This document shows, piece by piece, positions 24,233 to 31,848 of a stretch of DNA of 64,000 nt (position 1 is the first letter of the stretch; each line of letters opens with the position of its first letter). The stretch lies in assembly GCF_900104335.1 (NCBI RefSeq), contig NZ_FMXT01000003.1:211623-275622 (forward strand), given 5' to 3'. Made by a program: the position numbers and the translations under genes. Source of the DNA: Pseudobutyrivibrio sp. YE44. Lineage in GTDB: Bacteria; Bacillota; Clostridia; Lachnospirales; Lachnospiraceae. Below the pieces are notes generated by a model. That model was not told the origin of the DNA. It saw only the letters and a program-made list of their open reading frames with translations, and ran no database searches.

Positions 24233-25068
24233 TTAAACAAAATAAAGCCTCGAAAATAATTGATGTTACTTTGACCTATGCATGTCTTATAGCAGTAGCA
24301 TTTGTCTTTTTCTTCCCTTGTCTTTGGATAGTGCTAGCATCCTTTTCAAAGTCGGGAAGTATATATTCCTTCAGAGGATTTTTCCCTACCAGCTACAGCG
24401 TAGGAACCTTTAAAAAGTTGTTCACAGACACTACAATGTACAACTATCCTCGCTGGTTCGTAAATACGTTATTTGTTGCAGTGGGAAGCTGTTTGCTTGG
24501 AACCTTTCTCACAATTCTTACTGCATACACAATGTCTAGATTTGATTTTAAGGCAAGAAAACCAATGATGAAATCAACTATGATTCTCAGCATGTTTCCT
24601 TCCTTTATGGGAATGACTGCAATTTATATTTTGATGACTCAGTTTGGAATGATAAATCAAATCTGGGGTTTGATATTGATTTATGCAGCTGGAGCACCAA
24701 TGGGCTACCTTACTCAAAAGGGATTTTTTGATACAATCCCAAAGGCCATTGATGAGGCTGCCAAGATTGATGGAGCAAACGCAGCGCAAATCTTCTGGAA
24801 GATAAATTTGCCATTGTCTAAACCTATAATTGTGTATACGGCTCTTACTTCTTTCACCTGGCCATGGTCTGATTTTATCCTTCCTAAATTACTCCTTAAA
24901 GAGAAGGATTTGTACACAGTTGCAGTCGGCTTAATGAGCCTTGATGAGACAGAATTTGCACGATTTGCAGCAGGAAGTGTATTTATAGCAGTTCCAATAG
25001 TAATCCTTTATTTTTGCCTAGTTAAAAACATGGTTAATGGAATAGCAGAAGGTGCTGTAAAGGGATAA
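24229..25068 (+). CDS. malG: Sugar ABC transporter permease, MalG type
   Basis: 279 residues with six membrane segments. The EAA motif IDEAAKIDGANAAQIFWKINLPLSKP (about residues 180-205) pairs with that of MalF. The C-terminus AEGAVKG is the MalG-type ending that contacts the binding-protein/maltose path in E. coli. Last gene of the operon. No ATP-binding subunit is encoded here, so a shared MsmX/UgpC-type ATPase elsewhere must power it. No clear terminator follows. Confidence 0.9.
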   Translation: MIKQNKASKIIDVTLTYACLIAVAFVFFFPCLWIVLASFSKSGSIYSFRGFFPTSYSVGTFKKLFTDTTMYNYPRWFVNTLFVAVGSCLLGTFLTILTAYTMSRFDFKARKPMMKSTMILSMFPSFMGMTAIYILMTQFGMINQIWGLILIYAAGAPMGYLTQKGFFDTIPKAIDEAAKIDGANAAQIFWKINLPLSKPIIVYTALTSFTWPWSDFILPKLLLKEKDLYTVAVGLMSLDETEFARFAAGSVFIAVPIVILYFCLVKNMVNGIAEGAVKG

Positions 25069-25085
25069 AACACTATAGTCTTACA

Positions 25086-25114
25086 TTGATTATCTGTAAT
25101 TCTTCCCGTATAAT
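25086..25114 (+). promoter_or_regulatory. Promoter of yhaM-rlmD
   Basis: TTGATT at 25086-25091, 17-bp spacer, TATAAT at 25109-25114. The leader then contains a small GCGG-N5-CCGC stem. Confidence 0.68.
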
Positions 25115-25176
25115 GAAATAAGATTTTTGCGGTTTATCCGCGCGGCTCTTATTAGGGCTTAGAAATGGAGAATTAC

Positions 25177-26127
25177 ATGAAATACATTAACACCCTCAAA
25201 GAGGGAGACAGAGGTACAGAAACATACCTTTGCAAGAAAAAGTCTCAGGGCATTTCAAAGACAGGAAAGGCATTTGAGTCACTTACTTTATGCGATAAGA
25301 CAGGCACCATTGATGCCAAGATTTGGGATGTTGATTCCGAAGGCATCAGCGATTATGACGAGCTTGACTTCATCACTGTCACAGGTGATATCACCAGCTG
25401 GAATGGTGCACTTCAGTTTAATATAAAGCGCCTTCGCAAGGCCAATCCGGGAGAATTTGAGATTTCAGATTACATCCCAGCCAGTAAGAAGGACGTTGGA
25501 GAAATGTGGGCTAGCCTTACAAAGCTTATTCAGTCTGTTAAGGTTCCATACTTCAAAGCTTTACTTAACAAGTTTTTTGTTGAGGATAAGGAATTTATCG
25601 AGCAGTTTAAGTCACATTCAGCTGCAAAATCTGTTCATCACGGTTTTACAGGTGGTCTTTTAGAGCACACACTTTCGGTAGCTACAAACTGTGATTATTT
25701 TAGTCAGCAGTATCCATTCTTGGATAGAGATTTGCTCATTACAGCAGCAATCTTCCACGATTTAGGAAAGGTGAAGGAGCTTTCAGAGTTTCCTCGCAAC
25801 GACTACACAGATGAGGGACAGCTTTTAGGTCACATCTATGTTGGAGCAAACATGTTGGATCGTGCCATCGATGATATCGAAGGCTTCCCAGAGGTAAAGC
25901 GCAAGGAGCTTATCCACTGTATTCTTTCACATCACGGAGAGCTTGAGTTTGGTTCTCCAAAGAAGCCAGCTATTGCAGAGGCTATCGCTCTTTCCTTTGC
26001 TGACAACATTGACGCAAAGCTTGAAACCATCTACGAGGCTCTTGAGAATGTTGAGGAAAACAACCTGACATGGCAGGGCTTCAATCGTCTTTTGGATTCA
26101 AACATTCGTAGAACAGGTAAGAATTAA
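25177..26127 (+). CDS. yhaM: 3'-5' exoribonuclease YhaM family
   Basis: About 316 residues. An N-terminal OB-fold nucleic-acid-binding domain (residues 1-90; GTIDAKIWDVDSEGISDYDELDFITVTGDI) is joined to a metal-dependent HD domain with HHGFTGGLLEHTLSVA and AAIFHDLGKVKEL (His-Asp pair). The B. subtilis relative trims RNA 3' ends. The frame opens at ATG 25165, but ATGGAG there acts as the binding site for ATG 25177, which gives the family start MKYINTLKEGDR. The gene's last base overlaps the first base of rlmD. Confidence 0.9.
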   Translation: MKYINTLKEGDRGTETYLCKKKSQGISKTGKAFESLTLCDKTGTIDAKIWDVDSEGISDYDELDFITVTGDITSWNGALQFNIKRLRKANPGEFEISDYIPASKKDVGEMWASLTKLIQSVKVPYFKALLNKFFVEDKEFIEQFKSHSAAKSVHHGFTGGLLEHTLSVATNCDYFSQQYPFLDRDLLITAAIFHDLGKVKELSEFPRNDYTDEGQLLGHIYVGANMLDRAIDDIEGFPEVKRKELIHCILSHHGELEFGSPKKPAIAEAIALSFADNIDAKLETIYEALENVEENNLTWQGFNRLLDSNIRRTGKN

Positions 26128-27509
26128 TGAATAAAAACGATATTGTAAGACTTACAATCGAAGATATGTCCCTTGAGGGCGCAGGAATTGGTCACACTGA
26201 TGGTGTGACCATTTTTGTCAAAGATGCAGTGGTAGGAGATGTGTGTGACACCATCATCACAAAGGTGAAAAAGACCTATTGCTTCGCTGCATTAAAAGAA
26301 GTGGTTGAGGCAAGTCCATACCGTGTTCAGCCAGCCTGCCCTAACGCAAAACAGTGTGGCGGTTGTCAGATTATGCAGGTTTCCTACGATAAACAGCTGG
26401 AAATAAAGGACAATATTGTGGCTAACAACCTGGTAAAGATTGGTGGCTACGACCGTGACTTTGTGGATTCTATCCGTGAGCCAATCCTTGGAATGACAGA
26501 TCCACTTCGCTATCGTAACAAGGCACAGGTGCCTATTGGTCTCGATAAGGAAGGCAATATTATTGCAGGATTTTATGGGGCAAGAAGTCATAGAATCGTT
26601 CCGTCTGAGGACTGCAAAATTTGCTCTGAGAAAAGCATGAATATCGTATATACGATAATAGATTACATGAAGGAAAATAGTGTTAAACCATATGAGGAAG
26701 CAACTGGCAAAGGTTTAATTCGTCACGTATTTGTTCGCGAAGGCAAGGCCACAGGCGAGACTATGGTCTGTGTAGTTGTAAACGGAGACAAGCTTCCAGC
26801 AATAGATTCGCTGGTTTCTCACGTGAAATCAGTAGAGCCTGGGTTGGCGTCTCTGGTACTCAATATCAACACTCGCCGTGACAATGTGATTATGGGCTAT
26901 GAGACAAAGATACTTTATGGCAAAGAAGCTATCCGTGACACCATTACTCTTACAAATGGTGATACCATCGCCTTTGATATCAGTGCAAATTCCTTCTATC
27001 AGGTTAATCATGACCAGATGGAGAGACTATATAGTAAGGCCTTAGAGTATGCAGATTTACACGGTACAGAAGAGGTTTGGGATCTTTACTGTGGAATTGG
27101 AACCATATCCCTTTCTATGGCAAAACATGCTGGTCGAGTAATCGGCATTGAAGTGGTTCCACAGGCCATTGAAAACGCCAAGGCAAACGCAAAGCTTAAC
27201 GGTTTAGACAACGCCGAATTCTACTGTGGCGAGGCAGAGGTTGTTCTTCCAGAAATCTATGAGAAAATGTCTCATCCAGATGTCATCATGGTAGACCCAC
27301 CTCGTAAGGGCTGCGACACTGTGGCTCTGGATACCATGGTAAAAATGCAGCCAAAACGCATCGTCTATGTCAGCTGCGACAGCGCCACCCTAGCCCGTGA
27401 CCTTAAGTACCTTGAGGAACGTGGCTATCATCTTCAGCGCTACACCGTCTGTGACCAGTTTGGACATACCATGCATACAGAGACGGTGGCGGAGATGGTT
27501 AAAGGGTGA
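26127..27509 (+). CDS. rlmD: 23S rRNA (uracil-5-)-methyltransferase, RlmD/TrmA family
   Basis: A 460-residue SAM-dependent RNA m5U methyltransferase. Domains: TRAM (residues 1-60), an iron-sulphur cluster region with cysteines in PACPNAKQCGGCQ and EDCKIC, and the Rossmann methyltransferase core with DLYCGIGTISLSMA and the catalytic MVDPPRKGCD...YVSCDSATLARDL cysteine motif, plus a C-terminal HTETVAEM general-base region. RlmD, RlmC and TrmA-like targets are hard to separate by sequence; the four-Cys region fits the RumA type. Translationally coupled to yhaM. Confidence 0.9.
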   Translation: MNKNDIVRLTIEDMSLEGAGIGHTDGVTIFVKDAVVGDVCDTIITKVKKTYCFAALKEVVEASPYRVQPACPNAKQCGGCQIMQVSYDKQLEIKDNIVANNLVKIGGYDRDFVDSIREPILGMTDPLRYRNKAQVPIGLDKEGNIIAGFYGARSHRIVPSEDCKICSEKSMNIVYTIIDYMKENSVKPYEEATGKGLIRHVFVREGKATGETMVCVVVNGDKLPAIDSLVSHVKSVEPGLASLVLNINTRRDNVIMGYETKILYGKEAIRDTITLTNGDTIAFDISANSFYQVNHDQMERLYSKALEYADLHGTEEVWDLYCGIGTISLSMAKHAGRVIGIEVVPQAIENAKANAKLNGLDNAEFYCGEAEVVLPEIYEKMSHPDVIMVDPPRKGCDTVALDTMVKMQPKRIVYVSCDSATLARDLKYLEERGYHLQRYTVCDQFGHTMHTETVAEMVKG

Positions 27510-27552
27510 TAAAAAGAAATCGTCAATTTAATAGTTTGAGGAAATCTAATTG

Positions 27553-27607
27553 ATAGTAGTATTCGAATAACATTATTCGTGGTTATTCGGATGCTACTAT
27601 TTTTTTG
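27553..27607 (+). terminator. Rho-independent terminator after rlmD
   Basis: ATAGTAGTATTCGAATAAC pairs imperfectly with GGTTATTCGGATGCTACTAT and is followed by seven T. Confidence 0.88.
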
Positions 27608-27761
27608 TATAAATATAGGATTATTTTGATTGATTTGTAATATTTGATTTTACATTAGAATTATAATGGACTAGATATTGAACATGTGATAATCACATGA
27701 TAAAATATTCGTATTAGCGATTATGGATATGCGACGAGAGATTCGGAAAGGCGGATGGAAT

Positions 27762-28118
27762 ATGACTATTACAGAAAGAATCTTTTTTTTAATGGATAAA
27801 AGAGGGTTGAGCCAGAATGCTTTTGGAAAAGCTGCTGGAATAGCACCAAGTACAATAAGCGATTGGAAGCGTAAGAGCCATACTCCATCCGCTGATAAAA
27901 TTATGGATATATGTAGGGTATTGGATGTATCACCTGAGCAGCTTCTTACTGGAAAAGATATTGATGAAGATTTTGTGGATTCACCAATCGATTATGTAGC
28001 AAAACAGAAGGATGAGGAGTTGTTATTGGAGATTCACAGCCTCAAAAAAGAACAGGCTAAAAGACTAATGGCGTACTTGAAGGCATTGAAGCAGTTGGAA
28101 GAATTAGAGGATATTTAG
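27762..28118 (+). CDS. XRE-family helix-turn-helix regulator
   Basis: About 118 residues. The Cro/CI-type HTH spans residues 5-60 (IFFLMDKRGLSQNAFGKAAGIAPSTISDWKRKSHTPSADKIMDICRVLDVSPEQLLTG); a short helical tail follows. The frame is open from ATG 27723, but a purine-rich AAAGGCGG stands before ATG 27762, and homology begins there. Eight T in a row near the start (codons for IFFL) could slip. It opens a pocket of small, AT-rich accessory genes. Confidence 0.8.
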   Translation: MTITERIFFLMDKRGLSQNAFGKAAGIAPSTISDWKRKSHTPSADKIMDICRVLDVSPEQLLTGKDIDEDFVDSPIDYVAKQKDEELLLEIHSLKKEQAKRLMAYLKALKQLEELEDI

Positions 28119-28139
28119 AAATGAAAGGATTTATTTTAG

Positions 28140-28700
28140 GTGGAGAATAATAGAAATGTGAATATTGTGCTTGATTCTGAGGGGAAGGATGTTGTTTTAA
28201 TTAATGATATCCGGTTTAAAGGAAAAAGAGGAGTTGATTGGGATGCAGTAAAAGAATATTTATTTGAATACGTTGGAGATGTATATGAAATCTCTAATAC
28301 GAAGGATTTAGTGTACATAGGTTCAGACTTGCCAGATGAATATACGGGATCTGAGTATACTGAAAGTCTAAGAGGTGGTAATGCTAAAGCCAAAGCTAAT
28401 GCAACACAAGGTATACCTGAGTTATTGAGTATAGCAACAGGAAAGTTTCATAGGGAAAATACAGCTAAGAAGCATTTACGAGATGCCAAATATGGATGGT
28501 ATAGATGCGATTCAAGATTTGCGCTTCCAGTCTTTGCAGATGATGGAAAGGTTGAGCGATATAATTTATATCATGCATCAATGCTAATAAGACATGCCAA
28601 TGATAATAAGCTCTATTTGTACGATGTTATAGACATAAAAAAAGAAACGAGCAACTCTCTCAGCCTTCAAGGCTTACCAGACACAAAACCCATTTCTTAG
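28140..28700 (+). CDS. Small protein resembling phage-associated PBECR-type nuclease domains
   Basis: 186 residues beginning at GTG (GAAAGGA 13-18 nt upstream). The pattern RFKGKRGVDWDAVKEYL...VYIGSDLPDEYTGSEYT...GNAKAKANATQGIPELLSIATGKFHRENTAKKH...GWYRCDSRFALPV...YNLYHASMLIRHANDNKLYLYDVIDIKKETSN matches, from memory, a domain at the C-terminus of MuF-like phage polyproteins and free-standing clostridial proteins described as Barnase/EndoU/ColicinE5/RelE-like nucleases. Here it stands alone next to an XRE regulator, which could make a toxin/control pair, but no antitoxin is evident. Function is inference. Confidence 0.55.
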   Translation: MENNRNVNIVLDSEGKDVVLINDIRFKGKRGVDWDAVKEYLFEYVGDVYEISNTKDLVYIGSDLPDEYTGSEYTESLRGGNAKAKANATQGIPELLSIATGKFHRENTAKKHLRDAKYGWYRCDSRFALPVFADDGKVERYNLYHASMLIRHANDNKLYLYDVIDIKKETSNSLSLQGLPDTKPIS

Positions 28701-28839
28701 CTAATATATTAAAGCCAGATACTGGTTGTGTCAATAGATTTAACTGCAATTTTTTGTAGAGGAGATAATAAGTGTAGCAACTGAAAGCTATTCTGAAAAT
28801 ATGACTAATTGAAGAGGAAATAAATATTAAATATAATAT

Positions 28840-29340
28840 ATGATGATGCAAAAGATAAATAACATGGATGAAAAGAAGAAGACAGCTTTAAGTATATGTC
28901 TTGCCGTGGTTGCAGGGGTTGTTTTTGAAACCTTTTACTGGGCTGTTGGAGATGCTGGATTAGGATTTATAGATGATTTTTTTGAATACATATGGAAGAA
29001 CAATCATACTAATTTCTATTTCTGGTTATTTGTAATCTATTATATCGTGATAGCGAGAGCCGGAATTAAATTGATAGTTAGCTGTAAGAATAAATCCGGT
29101 AAGATGATTAACTTAGCTACAATAGCTATAGCAATATTTGCTGCCATAAATGTACATTTTCTTTTTATGCAGCATGACTCTGTGGTGTATTATCAGCTAC
29201 ATAGGGAGTTTTATCCTATGGCAGATGATCTTGGATATTTCTTTTTCGCAGTTATATTGGGAAGTGTATATCCTGTGTGGATATTGACTATGATTATAAC
29301 TGCGAGTTTAAAATATTGTAGAAGTGAAGAAAGGACGTGA
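28840..29340 (+). CDS. Four-pass membrane protein of unknown function
   Basis: 166 residues with hydrophobic segments at about 15-32, 57-77, 88-106 and 132-155; the ends are charged and polar. No family recognised. The start is uncertain: the ATGATG at 28840 has only a distant GAAGAGGAA, and ATG 28864 is also possible. The stop overlaps the ribosome binding region of the next small ORF, suggesting cotranscription. The region around it is AT-richer than flanking genes. Confidence 0.55.
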   Translation: MMMQKINNMDEKKKTALSICLAVVAGVVFETFYWAVGDAGLGFIDDFFEYIWKNNHTNFYFWLFVIYYIVIARAGIKLIVSCKNKSGKMINLATIAIAIFAAINVHFLFMQHDSVVYYQLHREFYPMADDLGYFFFAVILGSVYPVWILTMIITASLKYCRSEERT

Positions 29341-29344
29341 CAAT

Positions 29345-29524
29345 ATGTGTGAAGCAGTTCAAAAGTATGCAGAGGAATATGCAAAAGAACATACACTTGA
29401 TAGTGTTGCTGTTAATGTAAAAAATCTCATGACAAATATGAATTGGTCAATGGAGCAGGCACTTGATGCACTTGGTATCGAAGGTGATGAGAGAGCTGCA
29501 ATAATGGAGAAATTGGCACAATAG
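29345..29524 (+). CDS. 59-residue protein like the C-terminal tail of Rpn-type nucleases
   Basis: MCEAVQKYAEEYAKEHTLDS followed by VAVNVKNLMTNMNWSMEQALDALGI and an acidic end. Such a tail is common at the C-terminus of Rpn/PD-(D/E)XK transposase-like nucleases in Lachnospiraceae, where it follows the catalytic domain. Here the catalytic part is absent, so this is either an independent small protein or a remnant. GAAAGGA at 29329-29335 and ATG 29345 give a plausible start. Confidence 0.55.
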   Translation: MCEAVQKYAEEYAKEHTLDSVAVNVKNLMTNMNWSMEQALDALGIEGDERAAIMEKLAQ

Positions 29525-29531
29525 TTTTACA

Positions 29532-29560
29532 TTGTGGTATTAGCCGCAGTGCGCTATAAT
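29532..29560 (+). promoter_or_regulatory. Promoter of the PspC gene
   Basis: TTGTGG at 29532-29537, 17-bp spacer, TATAAT at 29555-29560. Confidence 0.6.
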
Positions 29561-29597
29561 TGAAGTGGTTAAACGTTTTCGTAAATGGAGGAAAGTA

Positions 29598-29798
29598 ATG
29601 AAAAAGAGATTATATAAGAGTAGACATAGAAAGCTGTGTGGAGTTTGCGGTGGCATAGCAGACTATTTTGATATTGATCCTACAGTGGTAAGACTTATTT
29701 GGGTGGTATTCACTCTTGCTGCAGGTGGCGGAATTTTAGCTTACATTATTGCGGCAATTATTATGGAGGATGATCCTGGAATCATCGATATGAACTAA
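29598..29798 (+). CDS. PspC-domain membrane protein
   Basis: 66 residues, a single PspC domain: KRLYKSRHRKLCGVCGGIADYFDIDPTVVRLIWVVFTLAAGGGILAYIIAAIIM. PspC proteins sit in the membrane and sense envelope stress or bind phage-shock/LiaI-type partners. The frame is open from 29565, but GGAGG at 29587-29591 fixes the start at ATG 29598. It precedes the MoxR operon by 60 bp in the same direction. Confidence 0.87.
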   Translation: MKKRLYKSRHRKLCGVCGGIADYFDIDPTVVRLIWVVFTLAAGGGILAYIIAAIIMEDDPGIIDMN

Positions 29799-29857
29799 GG
29801 ACGAGGTTGACTAGAATTGTTTTGGTGCCAATGGGCACAAATTGGGGGAATAATTAA

Positions 29858-30781
29858 ATGAATGAAAAAACGAGAATGCTTAAGGATAGCATTGAGCGTA
29901 GAATAGTTGGAAAGGGCGACGTGATTGATAGGGTCATTGTCGCCCTTTTTGCAGGTGGACATGTACTTTTAGAAGATGTACCTGGTGTGGGCAAGACTTC
30001 TCTGGCAAAAGCATTGGCAGATTCAGTTGCTCTTTCTTTTGCAAGAATTCAGTGTACTCCAGACACAACACCTGGAGATATAACAGGCATTTCAATATAT
30101 AATGCCAAGGAGGGAAACTTCCAGTTACAGGAAGGCCCTGTGGTCAATAACATTGTGTTGGTGGATGAGCTTAATCGTACTTCACCAAAAACTCAGTCGG
30201 CCCTTTTGGAGGTTATGGAAGAGCACAGTGTTACCATTGATGGAAAGCAAATTCCTGTTCCAGAACCTTTTATGGTTATAGGCACACAGAATCCTATTGA
30301 GATGGCGGGAACTTATCCTATACCTGAATCACAGTTGGATAGATTTATGATGAAGCTGTCAGTGGGATATCCAGATACTGCAGCATCACAGGATATGGCA
30401 AAAAGATTTTTAGAGGGCTCTCTGCATGAAACGACCACACCAGTCATAACAGGTGAAGACATCCTACAAATGAAAAAAGAAGTGGAGGCTGTTACCATCC
30501 ACGAGAATCTTAGAGCCTATGCTGTAAGCATTGTGGAGGAAACAAGAAATGTGGCAGAGGTTTCCTGTGGAGCTTCATCTCGAGCGCTGCTTTCTATGTT
30601 TAGAGCAGCTCAGGCACTTGCCTACATAAATGACAGAGATTATTGTGTGCCAGAGGATGTAGCAGAGGCCGCAAAGCTTACACTTCCACATCGTTTGGTT
30701 TTAACTCCAGAGGCTAGACTTAGTCATACCACCAAGGATGAGGTGGTTAGACTTATCCTTCAAAAGGTCATGGTGCCATGA
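29858..30781 (+). CDS. MoxR-family AAA+ ATPase
   Basis: 307 residues. Walker A EDVPGVGKTS (about residue 40), Walker B LVDELNRTSPKTQSALLEVMEE, sensor 1 VIGTQNP and an arginine-rich lid mark the AAA_3/MoxR group. These chaperone-like ATPases work with DUF58 and transglutaminase-domain membrane proteins, exactly the two genes that follow. The stop overlaps the next start as ATGA. Confidence 0.92.
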   Translation: MNEKTRMLKDSIERRIVGKGDVIDRVIVALFAGGHVLLEDVPGVGKTSLAKALADSVALSFARIQCTPDTTPGDITGISIYNAKEGNFQLQEGPVVNNIVLVDELNRTSPKTQSALLEVMEEHSVTIDGKQIPVPEPFMVIGTQNPIEMAGTYPIPESQLDRFMMKLSVGYPDTAASQDMAKRFLEGSLHETTTPVITGEDILQMKKEVEAVTIHENLRAYAVSIVEETRNVAEVSCGASSRALLSMFRAAQALAYINDRDYCVPEDVAEAAKLTLPHRLVLTPEARLSHTTKDEVVRLILQKVMVP

Positions 30782-31848
30782 GTGTAACTATTCAAAAAAA
30801 GAATCTAATTATATATTTAGCTTTTCTTGTGGCTGCCATAGTATATTCGAGTTTCTATGGCGGTCCGCTTTCTTATGGGGTGCTTTATGCCCTTCTTTTG
30901 ATTGTTCCAGTATCGATTTTGTACATCATAATTAATTACAGATGCCTGTGTGTATACCAAGAGGTGGACGTTCACAAGCTTACAAAGGGAGAGGAACACA
31001 AGTATAGAATTCTCATTGAAAACGCAGGGCCCCTTCCAATTCATGAAATGAAGCTAGGGGTATACGAAGATAGATGTGTTTTGTATGAAATAAAGGATGG
31101 GGATATATTGTCCCTAAAATCCTTTGAGAAAAAAGAACTCAAGTCAGGTATAAACTGTCTGTACGCAGGTGCCTATGATATAGGTCTTGAGACTGTGACC
31201 TTCAAGTCGGTCTTTAATATTTTTACAGCAGAACTAGATGTGCCATACTCCTTTAGAGCTATTGTTAGCCCTAGGATAACTGCTATTGCAGACAAGGTTT
31301 TGGATTTAGAAAACCTGGTAAATTCCACAGGCTTTAAGAGTACACATGTATTTGAAGATACACCTGGAAGTGATTTGCGTTCTTATCAGACTGGAGATGC
31401 ATTGTCATCTATTAACTGGAAGGTAACAGCTAGATTGTCAGAGCTTATGGTAAGAACTCCTGAGAGGATGGAAAAGCGTTCCGTGACTATTCTAGTGGAA
31501 GCTGCCAATGTGGAAAGGGAGCAGCAGAATATGGACTTCCTTAAACGACGAGATTATATGCTGGAGTTTTTGGTTTCGGCAGCTTGGCACTTTGGAAACC
31601 AAGGGGTGCCAATAAAGCTAATTTATCCTTCTGGAACAATAGTTGAAAGGCTTGTGGATTCCTATGAAAGCTTTATGGAGTTTTATTCTATTGTGGCTGA
31701 CAGCATTTTTTATGATTCCAACAAAGCTCATGAGGAAATCAAACAACTTGCGGGTAACATAAGGGAGCGGACAGATGAAATGGAAACTTGGATTATCCTT
31801 AAAGAAGATAGCAGTGAAGGAGAAGATATCTTCACTATTTGCGGATAA
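30778..31848 (+). CDS. DUF58-domain membrane protein
   Basis: 356 residues. Two N-terminal membrane segments (IIYLAFLVAAIVYSSF; VLYALLLIVPVSILYIII) are followed by a cytoplasmic beta domain and the DUF58 signature DLRSYQTGDALSSINWKVTARLSELMVRTPE (about residues 199-230), then a von Willebrand-A-like region. Usual partner of MoxR ATPases. It overlaps the preceding gene by 4 bp and the following one by 74 bp. Confidence 0.88.
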   Translation: MSVTIQKKNLIIYLAFLVAAIVYSSFYGGPLSYGVLYALLLIVPVSILYIIINYRCLCVYQEVDVHKLTKGEEHKYRILIENAGPLPIHEMKLGVYEDRCVLYEIKDGDILSLKSFEKKELKSGINCLYAGAYDIGLETVTFKSVFNIFTAELDVPYSFRAIVSPRITAIADKVLDLENLVNSTGFKSTHVFEDTPGSDLRSYQTGDALSSINWKVTARLSELMVRTPERMEKRSVTILVEAANVEREQQNMDFLKRRDYMLEFLVSAAWHFGNQGVPIKLIYPSGTIVERLVDSYESFMEFYSIVADSIFYDSNKAHEEIKQLAGNIRERTDEMETWIILKEDSSEGEDIFTICG

